Assembly: GCA_963556255.1 (NCBI GenBank)
Contig: OY744611.1
Coordinates: 9,158,876 to 9,222,875, forward strand
Direction: 5' to 3'
Length of the DNA: 64,000 bases
From: Allolobophora icterica
Taxonomy: Eukaryota > Annelida > Clitellata > Crassiclitellata > Lumbricidae
Under the pieces are notes generated by a model that did not search any database, had not been told where the DNA came from, and was given only the letters and a program-made list of their open reading frames with translations. Below, in pieces: positions 8,492 through 17,800 of this stretch. A program made the position numbers and the translations under genes. The stretch's first letter is position 1, and each line of letters opens with the position of its first letter.

Positions 8492-8905
8492 ATGTCGGGA
8501 TTCAACAGGCCTATTCATAAATTTATAACGAGACCCACTCGTCGGATCGAAGTTAGAACCCAACCGAAAGAGGTGCGTTGGACGTTGAAAAAAGTGACGC
8601 ATACGCCCTGCAGACAACTGGGTGGACTGAGATGGGAGATTTTTGCGCAACAACTGATAACGATTCAACCTAGAGAAACAGCTACGGTGGCGCTAGGACT
8701 AGGCGTTCGAATGATGAAAGGATCGTGTTTAGTTTCGCTTAGACAGGAAATCGAAGCGAGCGGCTGCAGTCTACGAGATGGAGTCGTTATCGGACAAGTA
8801 GAAGACATCGAAATTACTATTCAAAACGACTCCGATTCCGTAGTTAGTATAATCGAAGGCGATTCGTTATGTTTCGTTAATTACCGAAAATATATCGCAG
8901 TTTAA
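8492..8905 (+). CDS. Degenerate dUTPase-fold protein (137 aa)
   Basis: The second half follows the strand pattern of the trimeric dUTPase fold: TVALGLGVRM, then SLRQEIEASGCSLRDGVVIG, a QNDSDSVVSI strand, and IEGDSLCFVNY at the place of the family's final GDRIAQL-like motif. The catalytic motifs (PxDAGYDL aspartate, nucleotide-binding SGLA) are not seen, so enzyme activity is unlikely. It may have been repurposed as a structural trimer, as in dUTPase-related proteins of other viruses (inference). The N-terminal ~45 residues are basic (HKFITRPTRRIEVR). It lies in the virion-gene block between two capsid-associated genes. The fold call is by eye. Confidence 0.55.
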   Translation: MSGFNRPIHKFITRPTRRIEVRTQPKEVRWTLKKVTHTPCRQLGGLRWEIFAQQLITIQPRETATVALGLGVRMMKGSCLVSLRQEIEASGCSLRDGVVIGQVEDIEITIQNDSDSVVSIIEGDSLCFVNYRKYIAV

Positions 8906-8933
8906 AAAATTATATCGCATTATTATAAAAAGA

Positions 8934-9497
8934 ATGGAGATCCCACCGAAAATCGATGGAAGCGCCCATGCTTTCCGACTTTCGAAAATCACTGAAATTC
9001 AAAAAGAGCTCGAGCGGGAACGTGAAAAAAGAGAGACTCTAGGTAAAAAGTATCGTAAAGGTGTTAGGATTATCAACGTAGTAGACGGTATATCGACTCT
9101 AGTCGCGTTGGGTTCAACCGCTTCAGCGATCACGGTTCTGTCTACGATAGTCGCGGCACCTATCGCGTTAGGTCTACAAGTACTGGCGGTTGGAGCGGGT
9201 GTTTTCAGCGTGATCGGGCGTGTAATCAACAGAAAGCTCACACCAAAGGCGGAGAAGCATGAAAATATTAAAACGTTGGCCGAAGCGAGACTCAACGCGA
9301 TCAGTCACTACATCTCGAAAGCTTTGGAAGACGGTAATATTTCGGACGAGGAACACTCGTTAATTCTAAACGAAGGCGTGAAATTTAACGAAATGAAAGA
9401 AGAAATCAGAAAATCGAAAAATAGCCGAGAAACTATAGCCGAGTCGTTGAAGGACGCGTTTGCGAAATCGAAGGAAAACGTAGAACGTGAAACGTAA
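8934..9497 (+). CDS. Membrane-hairpin protein with coiled-coil flanks (187 aa)
   Basis: The N-terminus is strongly charged and helical (ELEREREKRETLGKKYRKG). Two hydrophobic segments follow (about 45-70 and 75-95; STASAITVLSTIVAAPIALG and LQVLAVGAGVFSVIGRVI) that would form a membrane hairpin, then a charged helical C-terminus. No enzymatic motif. The arrangement resembles pore-forming or apolipoprotein-L-like hairpins and could be a capsid membrane-penetration protein (inference). Its 3' end is part of an ACGTAAA tandem repeat, so the last residues (NVERET) may not be conserved. Confidence 0.6.
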   Translation: MEIPPKIDGSAHAFRLSKITEIQKELEREREKRETLGKKYRKGVRIINVVDGISTLVALGSTASAITVLSTIVAAPIALGLQVLAVGAGVFSVIGRVINRKLTPKAEKHENIKTLAEARLNAISHYISKALEDGNISDEEHSLILNEGVKFNEMKEEIRKSKNSRETIAESLKDAFAKSKENVERET

Positions 9498-9536
9498 AAC
9501 GAAAAACATAGAACGTAAAACGTAAAACGTAAAACT
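9470..9536 (+). repeat. ACGTAAA-type minisatellite overlapping a gene end
   Basis: About eight imperfect 7-9-bp units (AACGTAAA, AACGTGAA, AACGAAAA) straddle the stop codon at 9495-9497 and continue into the 134-bp gap before the next gene. Confidence 0.8.
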
Positions 9537-9631
9537 TGTGAAAATTCACGTTCGTTATCGCGTTTCATATCAATGTTTTAACGCGTGTTCCAAAAACGTG
9601 TTAAAACATTATACCACCTATTTAAAAAACA

Positions 9632-10546
9632 ATGTCATTTCTAAAAATAACCGATCCCACCAAAAGAGACTTTATCGTCGAAGAGTTTCTGAAGACGAAG
9701 AAAAACATTCAACGAGATTATTTATCCGAGAAACTAGGCGATATAGGACTGCAGCGAGATTTGGTAAAGTTGTACAAGCCGATCGTAGACTCGCAATCGA
9801 CCTTATCGAAAGAACAAAACGCTTTGTTATCAACTATTAAGGAAAACTCAGCAGCCACGACTAACGCTCTAAAAGCGCTTCCCGCATCGATATCGTCGTC
9901 GTTAAAAGCCATACAGCTTCCACAGTATCCCTCGATAGAGGCTTACGAGGATCCTGTAGAAGACGTTAGAATGTTAGAATTAGGAGACGTGGCAACGAAA
10001 TACCTGAGTCAATACACCTCTAAAGCCAAGTCTACCGATACGACGTTCGGTCTAAATTCTAAAGACGGGAAATTTTATATCGGAGACACACGCGTATCGT
10101 TCCAGAACGACGATATAATAGTCGGAGAGAAGACTTATACAGGTACTCCAGGACTTTGGGAGCTAGTGACTATGGCTAAACCGAACAGTTCGATTTACGA
10201 CGACAACGATATGTCCGATTACGTCGAGATTCTAGACACGACGAATGCCATGAGACAACCTAACAATCCGAGTAAACCAAAATCGTAAAGAAGCGAAAAG
10301 TATAGAAACATCATTAAACCGATATGGGAAATGAAGACTGGAAAACAGACGCCGAAGACGGGTAAAGGAGTCGTCGTAATTCCACAAGATCCTAATGCTC
10401 TAGTAGAAATGTTGAGTCTGCGTTTCGCTAGCTTCGACGCAGGTAATACGGGAGTGAGAAACGAGATCGTTGGTATATGTGATGAATTATTACGACAAGA
10501 CGTTCTCGGCAAAGAACGGTATAAAAACTTAATGTTGCGATTATAA
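9632..10546 (+). pseudogene. Conserved Polinton protein (DUF8207-like), split by an in-frame stop
   Basis: Two open segments lie in the same frame, 9632-10288 and 10289-10546, separated only by a TAA at 10286-10288. The first holds a helical region and a beta-rich motif (GKFYIGDTRV...YTGTPGLWELV). The second holds the usual C-terminal part with FDAGNTGVRNEIVGICDELL. From memory this pairing is typical of one family (DUF8207-like) abundant in animal Polintons, so the stop looks like a nonsense mutation rather than a gene boundary. A second ATG at 10331 is weak. Function unknown; the position in the virion block suggests a structural or core protein. A copy of the C-terminal part also sits in the scrambled unit at 11270-11361. 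Confidence 0.75.
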
Positions 10547-10549
10547 AAC

Positions 10550-11029
10550 ATGCTCGTCATCGCTAATAGAAGAATTAAGAGAAAACACGTTATAGGAGGA
10601 GCGGGAATAATGGATACTATTACGGGTGTGTTCAAGAAGCTCTTCACTTCGGATGTTGGTAAACGAGTCGCATCATCCACCCTTAACGCGGGTAAAGACG
10701 CCGCGAGAGAGTTGGCTAAAAAGGCGCTAGAAGTTGGAAAGAATACCACCGTAGAAGTTGGTAAGCGATTGATGGATAAAGCCGCGACTAAACTCTTAGC
10801 AGCGTCGGTTCTGACGCCTCACGTAGTCGAAAACCAAAAGGTCGAAACGATACCAGCGCTTACGCGAGAAAATGCGGCTATCTTAGCGCGGCTAACCGAT
10901 AACGGAGGAGCTGATATTAATAAGATACTAGCCGGTCACGGACTTAACAGACCTTCTTCGAATGCCGTGTCCATTCGAGATCTAGTGCGTAGTCTCAACA
11001 AAAACGGAGCGGGATTGAAACTCGCGTGA
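10550..11029 (+). CDS. Basic core-like virion protein (159 aa)
   Basis: The N-terminus is very basic (NRRIKRKHVIGGAG). Lysine- and alanine-rich amphipathic helices follow (GKDAARELAKKALEVGK, GKRLMDKAATKLL), with a C-terminal segment ending NKNGAGLKLA. IGGAG at 16-20 fits the adenain consensus (I/L/M)xGx-G, suggesting removal of the basic leader during virion maturation (inference). It resembles adenovirus core/pVI-like proteins described for Polintons. It starts 3 bp after the preceding stop and ends 29 bp before the scrambled capsid copy. Confidence 0.65.
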   Translation: MLVIANRRIKRKHVIGGAGIMDTITGVFKKLFTSDVGKRVASSTLNAGKDAARELAKKALEVGKNTTVEVGKRLMDKAATKLLAASVLTPHVVENQKVETIPALTRENAAILARLTDNGGADINKILAGHGLNRPSSNAVSIRDLVRSLNKNGAGLKLA

Positions 11030-11119
11030 GTTTAAATAAATAATCTTTACTAATTAAAATGCAATCGAATATTCTAAACTTTACGGCACCCACAGAGGTC
11101 GACGAAGGAATCGAAAAAT
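11026..11119 (+). repeat. 94-bp direct repeat (copy 1) containing the capsid gene leader and start
   Basis: Identical by eye to 11362-11455. It spans the end of the core-like gene, the intergenic TTTACTAATTAAAATG leader and the first 20 codons of the capsid gene. It marks the borders of the 336-bp inserted or duplicated unit. Confidence 0.9.
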
Positions 11120-11379
11120 TGGTTAAAGGAGATGGAATGAATACCGCGTACGCTAATGGTGACGCCGCAGCCCTCGCAAACAACGGACTCTTGCATCTTT
11201 TCAGCCAAATCGCGTATTCCCTATCGAATCATGATATCGAAACGGTAACCACGATGTTGGGTTTGCTAGAAATGTTGAATCTGCGTTTAGCTAGCTACTG
11301 CGCTGGTAATACAGGAGTAAGAAATGAGATCGTTGGTATATGCGATGAACTATTACTACAAGTGAGTTTAAATAAATAA
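11059..11379 (+). pseudogene. Scrambled partial duplicate: capsid 5' pieces fused to DUF8207-like 3' piece
   Basis: The 106-codon frame is a mosaic: 11059-11119 copies the start of the capsid gene; 11119-11247 copies capsid 11585-11711 after skipping ~130 bp; a short piece copies 11731-11750 after a further skip; about 11270-11361 copies 10407-10498 (AGNTGVRNEIVGICDELL). It then falls back into the repeated leader. Copies differ from their sources at several positions (for example HD versus QD in SLSNxDIETV), so this is diverged material rather than a fresh duplication. It looks non-functional as a capsid protein; it could also be an assembly or recombination product. Confidence 0.85.
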
Positions 11380-11455
11380 TCTTTACTAATTAAAATGCAA
11401 TCGAATATTCTAAACTTTACGGCACCCACAGAGGTCGACGAAGGAATCGAAAAAT
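11362..11455 (+). repeat. 94-bp direct repeat (copy 2) at the true capsid gene start
   Basis: Second copy of 11026-11119, with the same leader and first 20 codons, leading into the full capsid gene. Confidence 0.9.
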
Positions 11456-12690
11456 ACGAATGGCACGAATACGAACCAGCAGCGAGAACGGGGTTTAACA
11501 CACCCGGCGAGATTCGCATAAATATCGAAACCCAAGATCTATTTTGCCATCCCGCCGAATCTTACCTGCTTTTCGAAGGTAGGTTGGTTAAAGGAGATGG
11601 AATGAACACCGCGTACGCTAATGGTGACGCCGCAGCCCTCGCAAACAACGGACTCTTGCATCTTTTCAGCCAAATCGCGTATTCCCTATCGAATCAAGAT
11701 ATCGAAACGGTATTTCACCCAGGACAAGCGACTACGATGCTAGGTTTGCTTAAATATCCGGACGACTTTGCCAAAGCGCAAGGTCTTAATCAATTATGGT
11801 GCAAAGATACTGATGCAACCGCGGTTATAGCGGATAATGCGGGTTTCGCGATCAGACAGGCGTATCTTATTCGAAAACCAACGACTAGGGGAACGTTTAG
11901 TTTCGTCGTACCCCTTAAACATATTTTCGGATTCTGCGAAGATTACGATAAAATAGTGTACGGTTTTAAGCACACGCTAACGATGGTTCGCAAATCGGAT
12001 GACGACGCTATTTTTAGACACGCTACCGCGGATGCTGGAAAAGTCGACGTCGTGAAAATCTCGTGGTTTATGCCGCACGTTACTCCGGCGGATATGGAGA
12101 AGATGCAATTGTACAAAACTATCGAATCGAAAGCATCGGTACCCGTCGCATATCGAGCGCGACAGTGCGATACTATAGGGGTTCCTCAATCGACTACTTT
12201 TAGTTGGCGTCTTAGCGTCAAGACGGCTCCTGAAAAACCTAGGTGGATAGTCGTTGGATTTCAAACCGCTCGAAGCGACGGCAACCAAGAACATAACCCA
12301 TCGATTTTCGATCATTGCAACCTCAAAAACATGTACGTCATGATGAATCAAGAGAGATATCCGGCGGTCGACTACGACCTATCGTTTCCCAACCAGAAAT
12401 TTTCGAGAGCTTATAGAGACGCGGCGTCGTTCAGCGAAAAGTTCTACGGAATGGATCCGTTGATTACGCAAAGCAACATCACTCCAGCCGATTATAAAGA
12501 TCTATATCCGCTCATGGTTTTTGATGTCAGTAAACAATCGGAAAGACTGAAATCGTCGGTCGTCGATATCCAAATCAAAGCTACTTTTAGCGCCGCAGTC
12601 CCCGCCGATACGCAAGGTTATGCGGTTATAATTTCGGATAAGTTGCTAAACTTTCAGTCAGATGGACAGAAGATGAGCGTGGTGTACTAA
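11395..12690 (+). CDS. Major capsid protein (double jelly-roll, hexon-like)
   Basis: 431 aa, complete. It begins MQSNILNFTAPTEVDEGIEK and has the early GEIRINIETQDLFCHPAESY and LLFEGRL strands typical of Polinton double-jelly-roll capsids. A central RGTFSFVVPLKHIFGFCEDY segment matches the usual hinge region, and a second strand-rich half runs to the C-terminus (STTFSWRLSVK, PRWIVVGFQTA). Trimers of this protein would tile the icosahedral shell. The length is at the short end for the family. It has its own ATTAAAATG leader, repeated upstream by the partial duplication. Confidence 0.92.
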   Translation: MQSNILNFTAPTEVDEGIEKYEWHEYEPAARTGFNTPGEIRINIETQDLFCHPAESYLLFEGRLVKGDGMNTAYANGDAAALANNGLLHLFSQIAYSLSNQDIETVFHPGQATTMLGLLKYPDDFAKAQGLNQLWCKDTDATAVIADNAGFAIRQAYLIRKPTTRGTFSFVVPLKHIFGFCEDYDKIVYGFKHTLTMVRKSDDDAIFRHATADAGKVDVVKISWFMPHVTPADMEKMQLYKTIESKASVPVAYRARQCDTIGVPQSTTFSWRLSVKTAPEKPRWIVVGFQTARSDGNQEHNPSIFDHCNLKNMYVMMNQERYPAVDYDLSFPNQKFSRAYRDAASFSEKFYGMDPLITQSNITPADYKDLYPLMVFDVSKQSERLKSSVVDIQIKATFSAAVPADTQGYAVIISDKLLNFQSDGQKMSVVY

Positions 12691-12744
12691 TCGTCTGTAT
12701 GAAAAATGTATTTCATGTTTAAAGACACTCTTGTAATATATAAA

Positions 12745-13242
12745 ATGAAGCTGCCAGAATTACACAAGTTAGCGAAAGAGAATAAGATTAAAGGTGTCAC
12801 TCATCTCAACAAACCGGAATTGGTAGAGCTGCTGATCGAGAAAGGATTGATTCCCGCGGACAACTCCCTGGTAGGTAAACCGAAATTAACGAGAAAAGAA
12901 TATCTAAAAGAATATCAAAAAGAATATTGGAAAGATCGTCGAAAAGAATATAATGACGATGGTAGATACGATAGATTGAAAGGTATCAGAAACAACCCGA
13001 AACGAGTCGTTATTTTTGACTTGGAAACGGGTGAGACCATCGAGTATTCATCGATTCACAAAGCGGCTAAAGCTCATAGAGAAAACACCCGTTTAATATT
13101 GTATTATAACGGAAAAGTATGGAGAAACAGATACGAAATTACGGTGTACGACGGAATCTGCGAGATCGATAAAGAGACTTCGAGAGCATACGATGAAACA
13201 ATCGATGCAGTTGCACACCCAAGCGAAGAGTCTTCTCAATGA
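12745..13242 (+). CDS. SAP/Rho-N plus NUMOD1-like DNA-binding protein
   Basis: Start chosen at ATG 12745, where TATATAAAATG matches the leader of the other genes; an earlier ATG at 12706 would add 13 residues. The N-terminal ~35 residues form a SAP/Rho-N-like helix-turn-helix (LPELHKLAKENKIKG, KPELVELLIEKGLI). A very basic KEYLKEYQKEYWKDRRKEY stretch follows, then a NUMOD1-like motif (VIFDLETGETIEYSSIHKAA) of the kind found beside homing endonucleases. No nuclease catalytic motif is visible. A related SAP-like segment begins the polymerase gene. Probably binds element DNA; the role (recruitment, regulation) is inferred. Confidence 0.65.
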   Translation: MKLPELHKLAKENKIKGVTHLNKPELVELLIEKGLIPADNSLVGKPKLTRKEYLKEYQKEYWKDRRKEYNDDGRYDRLKGIRNNPKRVVIFDLETGETIEYSSIHKAAKAHRENTRLILYYNGKVWRNRYEITVYDGICEIDKETSRAYDETIDAVAHPSEESSQ

Positions 13243-13259
13243 TAAGATTTCTACATTTT

Positions 13260-13297
13260 TAGAAACCTATCGTTTGTATACACGCGATAGGTTTCTA
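13260..13297. terminator. 13-bp perfect stem between convergent genes
   Basis: TAGAAACCTATCG, 12-nt loop, CGATAGGTTTCTA lies in the 77-bp gap between the plus-strand SAP/NUMOD1 gene and the minus-strand fibre gene. It may be a shared bidirectional 3'-end signal; inferred from position and symmetry. Confidence 0.55.
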
Positions 13298-13319
13298 CAG
13301 TTAAAATTACAGACTTAGT

Positions 13320-14387
13320 TTAAGGTCGCAAGAATACCGCTGAAAAGTCTCTAGCTATTATGTTTGTGGCGATGGACGAATAAACGAATATCTCGAGGTA
13401 ATCGGTATCGGTTAGAAAAACTATGCTACTACCGGTTGAATTGTTATGCGCAATTCCCGTACCCCCTCCACCCGCAATTTGCATGTGCGACACCCCGTTT
13501 TTATACAGGAAGACGTTAGCAAAAGCGGTATTACTCGCGCTACAAAATTCTATGTACGTCGTAACGATATAGTATCCGGCTTTACCAGGAGTGAAACGAG
13601 TCGGTCCTGTACTGTTATCACTACTATCGGTATTGAATCTTACTCTATCGAAAGAAACTATTGTGTGAGTTGCAGCGACTATGGCTTGGTGAGATATAGT
13701 GTAAACGCTAAACGTGGGTCCGACTGCAGTCGTATCAACATATTTTTTAGTCGCTACATCACCATCACCGCCGGGATCGCGTAGGCCCGTAATGTAGGCG
13801 CCATGCATAAAGATGGGCTTATACACATGTATTTTAGAAGGAGGAGTGCCATTCGTCGACTTAACCATCTCTAAGACGGGTTCATCATTTATTCTAAAAC
13901 GAAATCCATCCGTCGATTGTAATATAATTGGCTGGTTTAATCGACCTTCTATTTTATTCGTTGTATTTCCTAAAAATATAATAAAAGCTTTATTTCCAAC
14001 CAAATCCTTACATCCCATCCTCCGCGTAAGCTCCCTACCGATGCTTAAGAGTAAGTCGCCAGTCATGGTATCACCGGTTTTAGACACTTTCGAAGCATCG
14101 ACGTATTTCTTATTCGTTAAATGATTATCGTTAGACGGTAAATCATCACACTTCGTTAACAAATCTATGGCTTGCCCCCGACTTAGAGCCTCATCCATTC
14201 CCGCTTCTGAAACGTTCGTTGTAGGTAAACCTCTAATGCTGTGGCCGCTCATTTTTAGATCTCCAGTCGCCGGGTTTGCTCCATCCATTCGAAGGAAACT
14301 AGCATTTACTTGACTAAGCGTAACACCACCAGCAATTATTCTTTGCGTAGATCCTGAATCTGTATGTCCGAATTTATCTACTGGCAT
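13320..14387 (-). CDS. Fibre/spike with tail-fibre-like stalk and C1q/TNF-like head
   Basis: 355 aa. The stalk (residues ~30-230) has phage-tail-fibre-like units: LRMDGANPATGDLKMSGHSI, KKYVDASKVSKTGDTMTGDL and ITGLRDPGGDGDVATKKYVD. The C-terminal ~130 residues read as a C1q/TNF-like trimeric jelly-roll (FTPGKAGYYIVTTYIEF, ANVFLYKNG, SSIVFLTDTDYLEIFVYSS), ending AVFLRP. The predicted role is a trimeric vertex spike for attachment to host cells, by analogy with adenovirus fibre; no receptor can be named. It sits on the opposite strand from the capsid genes, grouped with protease and polymerase. Complete, no signal peptide. Confidence 0.78.
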   Translation of the reverse strand: MPVDKFGHTDSGSTQRIIAGGVTLSQVNASFLRMDGANPATGDLKMSGHSIRGLPTTNVSEAGMDEALSRGQAIDLLTKCDDLPSNDNHLTNKKYVDASKVSKTGDTMTGDLLLSIGRELTRRMGCKDLVGNKAFIIFLGNTTNKIEGRLNQPIILQSTDGFRFRINDEPVLEMVKSTNGTPPSKIHVYKPIFMHGAYITGLRDPGGDGDVATKKYVDTTAVGPTFSVYTISHQAIVAATHTIVSFDRVRFNTDSSDNSTGPTRFTPGKAGYYIVTTYIEFCSASNTAFANVFLYKNGVSHMQIAGGGGTGIAHNNSTGSSIVFLTDTDYLEIFVYSSIATNIIARDFSAVFLRP

Positions 14388-14413
14388 TGTTTTTAATAAG
14401 ATTAGTTATTAGT

Positions 14414-14848
14414 TTAATGCAAGTCGTTTATAACTTCTTGAAATTCACAATCGTCGCTGCTTGTTTTCTTCAGTACATACAAACATAAATGTCCACAAAA
14501 CACTTCGTTATCCGGCTGTATTCGCTCGCTGTTATAAAACACCGGGCGCCGTAAATACTTTAATAGTTCGGTAGGAGGAGGAAGACCGTAACTGTCGAAG
14601 TAAAACTTGTGGTTACCGTTCTTTAAAAAGCCGACCCAGTGCTTCCCTACCCCATTAGAATCGTCTAGGTTCAATATCCCACACTCATTCCGTCTAGGTT
14701 TTTTCGGTAGGGTGTCTCGTAGAAAAACTCCTCTAAAATTCGGAATATTCAATTTCTTCGCAACATCCAATAATTCAAAATTCGTTAACGGTTGATTTGG
14801 AAGAACTACGCCTTCGACATCGATGTTTTTCACAGTTGCAAAACTCAT
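14414..14848 (-). CDS. Adenain-like maturation cysteine protease
   Basis: 144 aa. Catalytic triad by eye: H70 in GVGKHWVGF, D85 in FYFDSYGLPPP, C118 in EVFCGHLCLYVL, with Q111 seven residues before the cysteine as the oxyanion-hole glutamine. This matches the C5/Ulp1 (adenain) layout that Polintons use to mature the capsid. Candidate substrates in the element carry (I/L/M)xGxG motifs. Complete; it starts 22 bp from the end of the polymerase gene and ends 26 bp from the fibre gene, so these three form a leftward block. Start context AGTAAAATG. Confidence 0.93.
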   Translation of the reverse strand: MSFATVKNIDVEGVVLPNQPLTNFELLDVAKKLNIPNFRGVFLRDTLPKKPRRNECGILNLDDSNGVGKHWVGFLKNGNHKFYFDSYGLPPPTELLKYLRRPVFYNSERIQPDNEVFCGHLCLYVLKKTSSDDCEFQEVINDLH

Positions 14849-14869
14849 TTTACTATTCGGCTAATACTT

Positions 14870-17800
14870 TTATTGGCGAAGCGAGTAGTGGCCGTAGGCT
14901 AAAGTGTGGATGCCGTCTTGCTGAATCACTCGTTTGTCATCGTCGGCTGAAAGAGCGACCTTATTTACTTCTTCGGTGTAAATGTCGTGATGATACGACC
15001 GAATAACGTTCATTTTCCTTAACTGTTCTCTTCTCGTAAACACACACTCTTTGTAATCTTCGTGAGTTATCGTTTTCTTAACAACGTTCTTTTTCACTCC
15101 TTTACACTTCTTGTGATCTTCACCCGACATCCTGTACGAGTACAACTTGGATCGTAAACCTACGAATTCTTCGATCTGTTTTCCTGCTGCCTCATCTTTG
15201 AACATACCGATAACTTTCTTATTTACACCCGTTTCTATACCAGATGGATGATCTTTCGCGTACTCGCTCGTGTCGAACCTGCTTCTAATGTCAGGAGCTA
15301 TATCGGTGAAGAAGTCTTCGGTCTTAATTTCATACGCTAGAGAATCTGTATCCGTAAAAAGTAACTTTGCTCTAACTCCGTACTTGGCTTTGATGTAATT
15401 ATAATGAAAGTCGTAAATTAAAGTCTTGCTCGAATCCAAAATACACATACCTAGATATATCGGTTTGTTATAGAACAACTTGGTCTTTTTCATGTGAACG
15501 GCGATTAGATTTTCGTCGAAAATGGTTCGACCGTCGTAATTAGGTTTCGACGCGAGCTTCATAGCTTCCTTCTCATCGCATACCAATCGTACATCAACTC
15601 GATTCTCGATACATTCCATAGTCTTACCGAAGACGCTATTATTCATCAACTTGAAAAAGTCCTTCTCGAAATCGTTAGTAGCTCTCGTTCTGAATTCCGT
15701 GTTCAGGTTGATATACTTTTTCAGCCAAGCGCTTTCTTCGAATATTACCCCGCGATGAATTTTAACGATTTTCAAACCGAGACTTTCGTACAACTTTAGA
15801 TTACCGTAATGAACTACGTACTTCTTTTTATCCTTCAAATTCGTAATTAGTTTCGTTACATCCGATCCTGCAGGTTTTATACTCTCAGGAGCTAGAGGGT
15901 AATCGTTATGCAGGTGGTGTAATTCCTTAGGATACTCAAGATCGACTTCTAACACGCACCCAACCCCATCTCGTTCGGTAACACTTCTCCAATCGTTGAG
16001 CTCGTTATCGCTCATCCATTTAAACCCATGAGTTGGTAGAGGTTTGCTCATCGCCCATCCGTACAAGTTATTCGCGTCTAAGTAAGGAATGAATACCGAA
16101 GGCTGGCTGCGATCGAAAGCTTCTCCCATGTACTCGTTGTTCGCTTTCGCGTATCGTTTCGAAATCGTGCTGACTCCCCCTCTTATTCCTTGCTTGATCA
16201 TCAGTAACATATCGTAGTCGCTCAACAATTCCAACTCTACACCGGCCAACTTTAACGCTGCGTCCCAAGCTAGTCCGGGTGAAGTGTAATACCATGCCGG
16301 ATCGAGCCTATAATTTTCGATGCACACGTCTCTAAAGTTTTCGAATACATCGGCTAATAATAAAACATCCGAAAGATTATACAAGTCGTGATATTCTCTT
16401 AACGTTTTACAACGAAATACTTTCCATACATTTTTGGCGTGCTCGTAATCTTCATCGCTGATGTCTGAATCGTTCAGTTTAGAATAGAATTTATGCTTCG
16501 GAGGCAATTCGGTCTCGTTTAATCTTTCAATGCCGTCAACGTAATCGTACGCGTAAACACCTTTTCTGAGCAAAAGATCTAACTTCTCACCTTCAAAGAA
16601 ATCGCCTAGATTCTTACACTGATCTTTACGAAGGTTCTTCGATAACGCGTCGAGACTCGAAGGCATGAATCTAAAACTATCGATAAAACGTAATTCACGC
16701 TTGACCGTTATCTCTTTTCCCTCTTTATTTACAAAGTTACCGACTACGATCTCTCGGCTAAACGATATATACTTCTCTTCGTTATTCGGAATACAGTTAA
16801 TTTTCTCACCATTCTCACCTCGCAATTTCTTCACGAATAGATGGCTGTCGTACCCGGATAGATTATGGAATACTACAGGGAAAAACTTGGGGATTTTATA
16901 GTTCATATTACAAATGTTATGTGCGGCGTCTCTGAATTTACCACTTAAATGACAGTGATCTCTAACTCGATCTTTACCTAACTCTCCTCCGCAGATATGA
17001 CAGTTAGTAGCTTCGTCGAAACATTTCTTCTCGGTTTTGCCGAATATCATATTCTTAGGGAATTTAAACTGGTTATATATTTCTTTTATATTTTCTACAA
17101 GAGAATCTACGAATATCTGAGCGACATCGTCGTCTTCGTTTTCAGCCGTAAACCTCACTGGCTCTTGGGAATAAACGCCGTCGTCGTAGCATTTTATATG
17201 ATAACAAAACGAGCTGGGTGTATGCTTCTGATATTTATTGGTGTAAGACGTGCTAGGATCGGGTGGGCATGTATCGATAGGTTTAATAAAAGATTCAAAA
17301 TCAGCGTAAACGATAAAAGGCACTCTCATCGATTTAAAATAATGTTTAAAACTTAGCATGGTTCCTGGTTCGGGAAGAACTATTCGTTGGGCGTCTTGCC
17401 TCGAACAGTACTCGGTATGCTTATTCAACGATTCTACGCTTCTGTAACCGAGCAAACATCTTTTACAATAGTGCATCGAATTTACAGATTTTTCTGTTCG
17501 TGCCACCATCAATCTATTAAAGTTCTTAATCCAACAGTAATGCTTCTTTTCACCGTCGGAAATAAGCAGCAGATCTACACAGATATCGCTTTCATGCTTC
17601 GATATATATAATGGGTATACATCCTTTTCATAGCCGAATACGTTAACGCTAACGTTATTGCGACGCTCAAACTTATTTATTACGTTGGCGTCAGCAGCGA
17701 CTGGAAATTCAATACCATTCCAATCGAGTTTCTTAGATTGTTCTTTAAGATCTCTAGTGATTCTTTGCGGATTGTCTTCCACTGGATTCAGCGCTCTAGT

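Noticed and set aside
8999..9568. Minus-strand frames opposite the membrane-hairpin gene
   Set aside because: Shadow frames of a gene with strong coding evidence on the plus strand.
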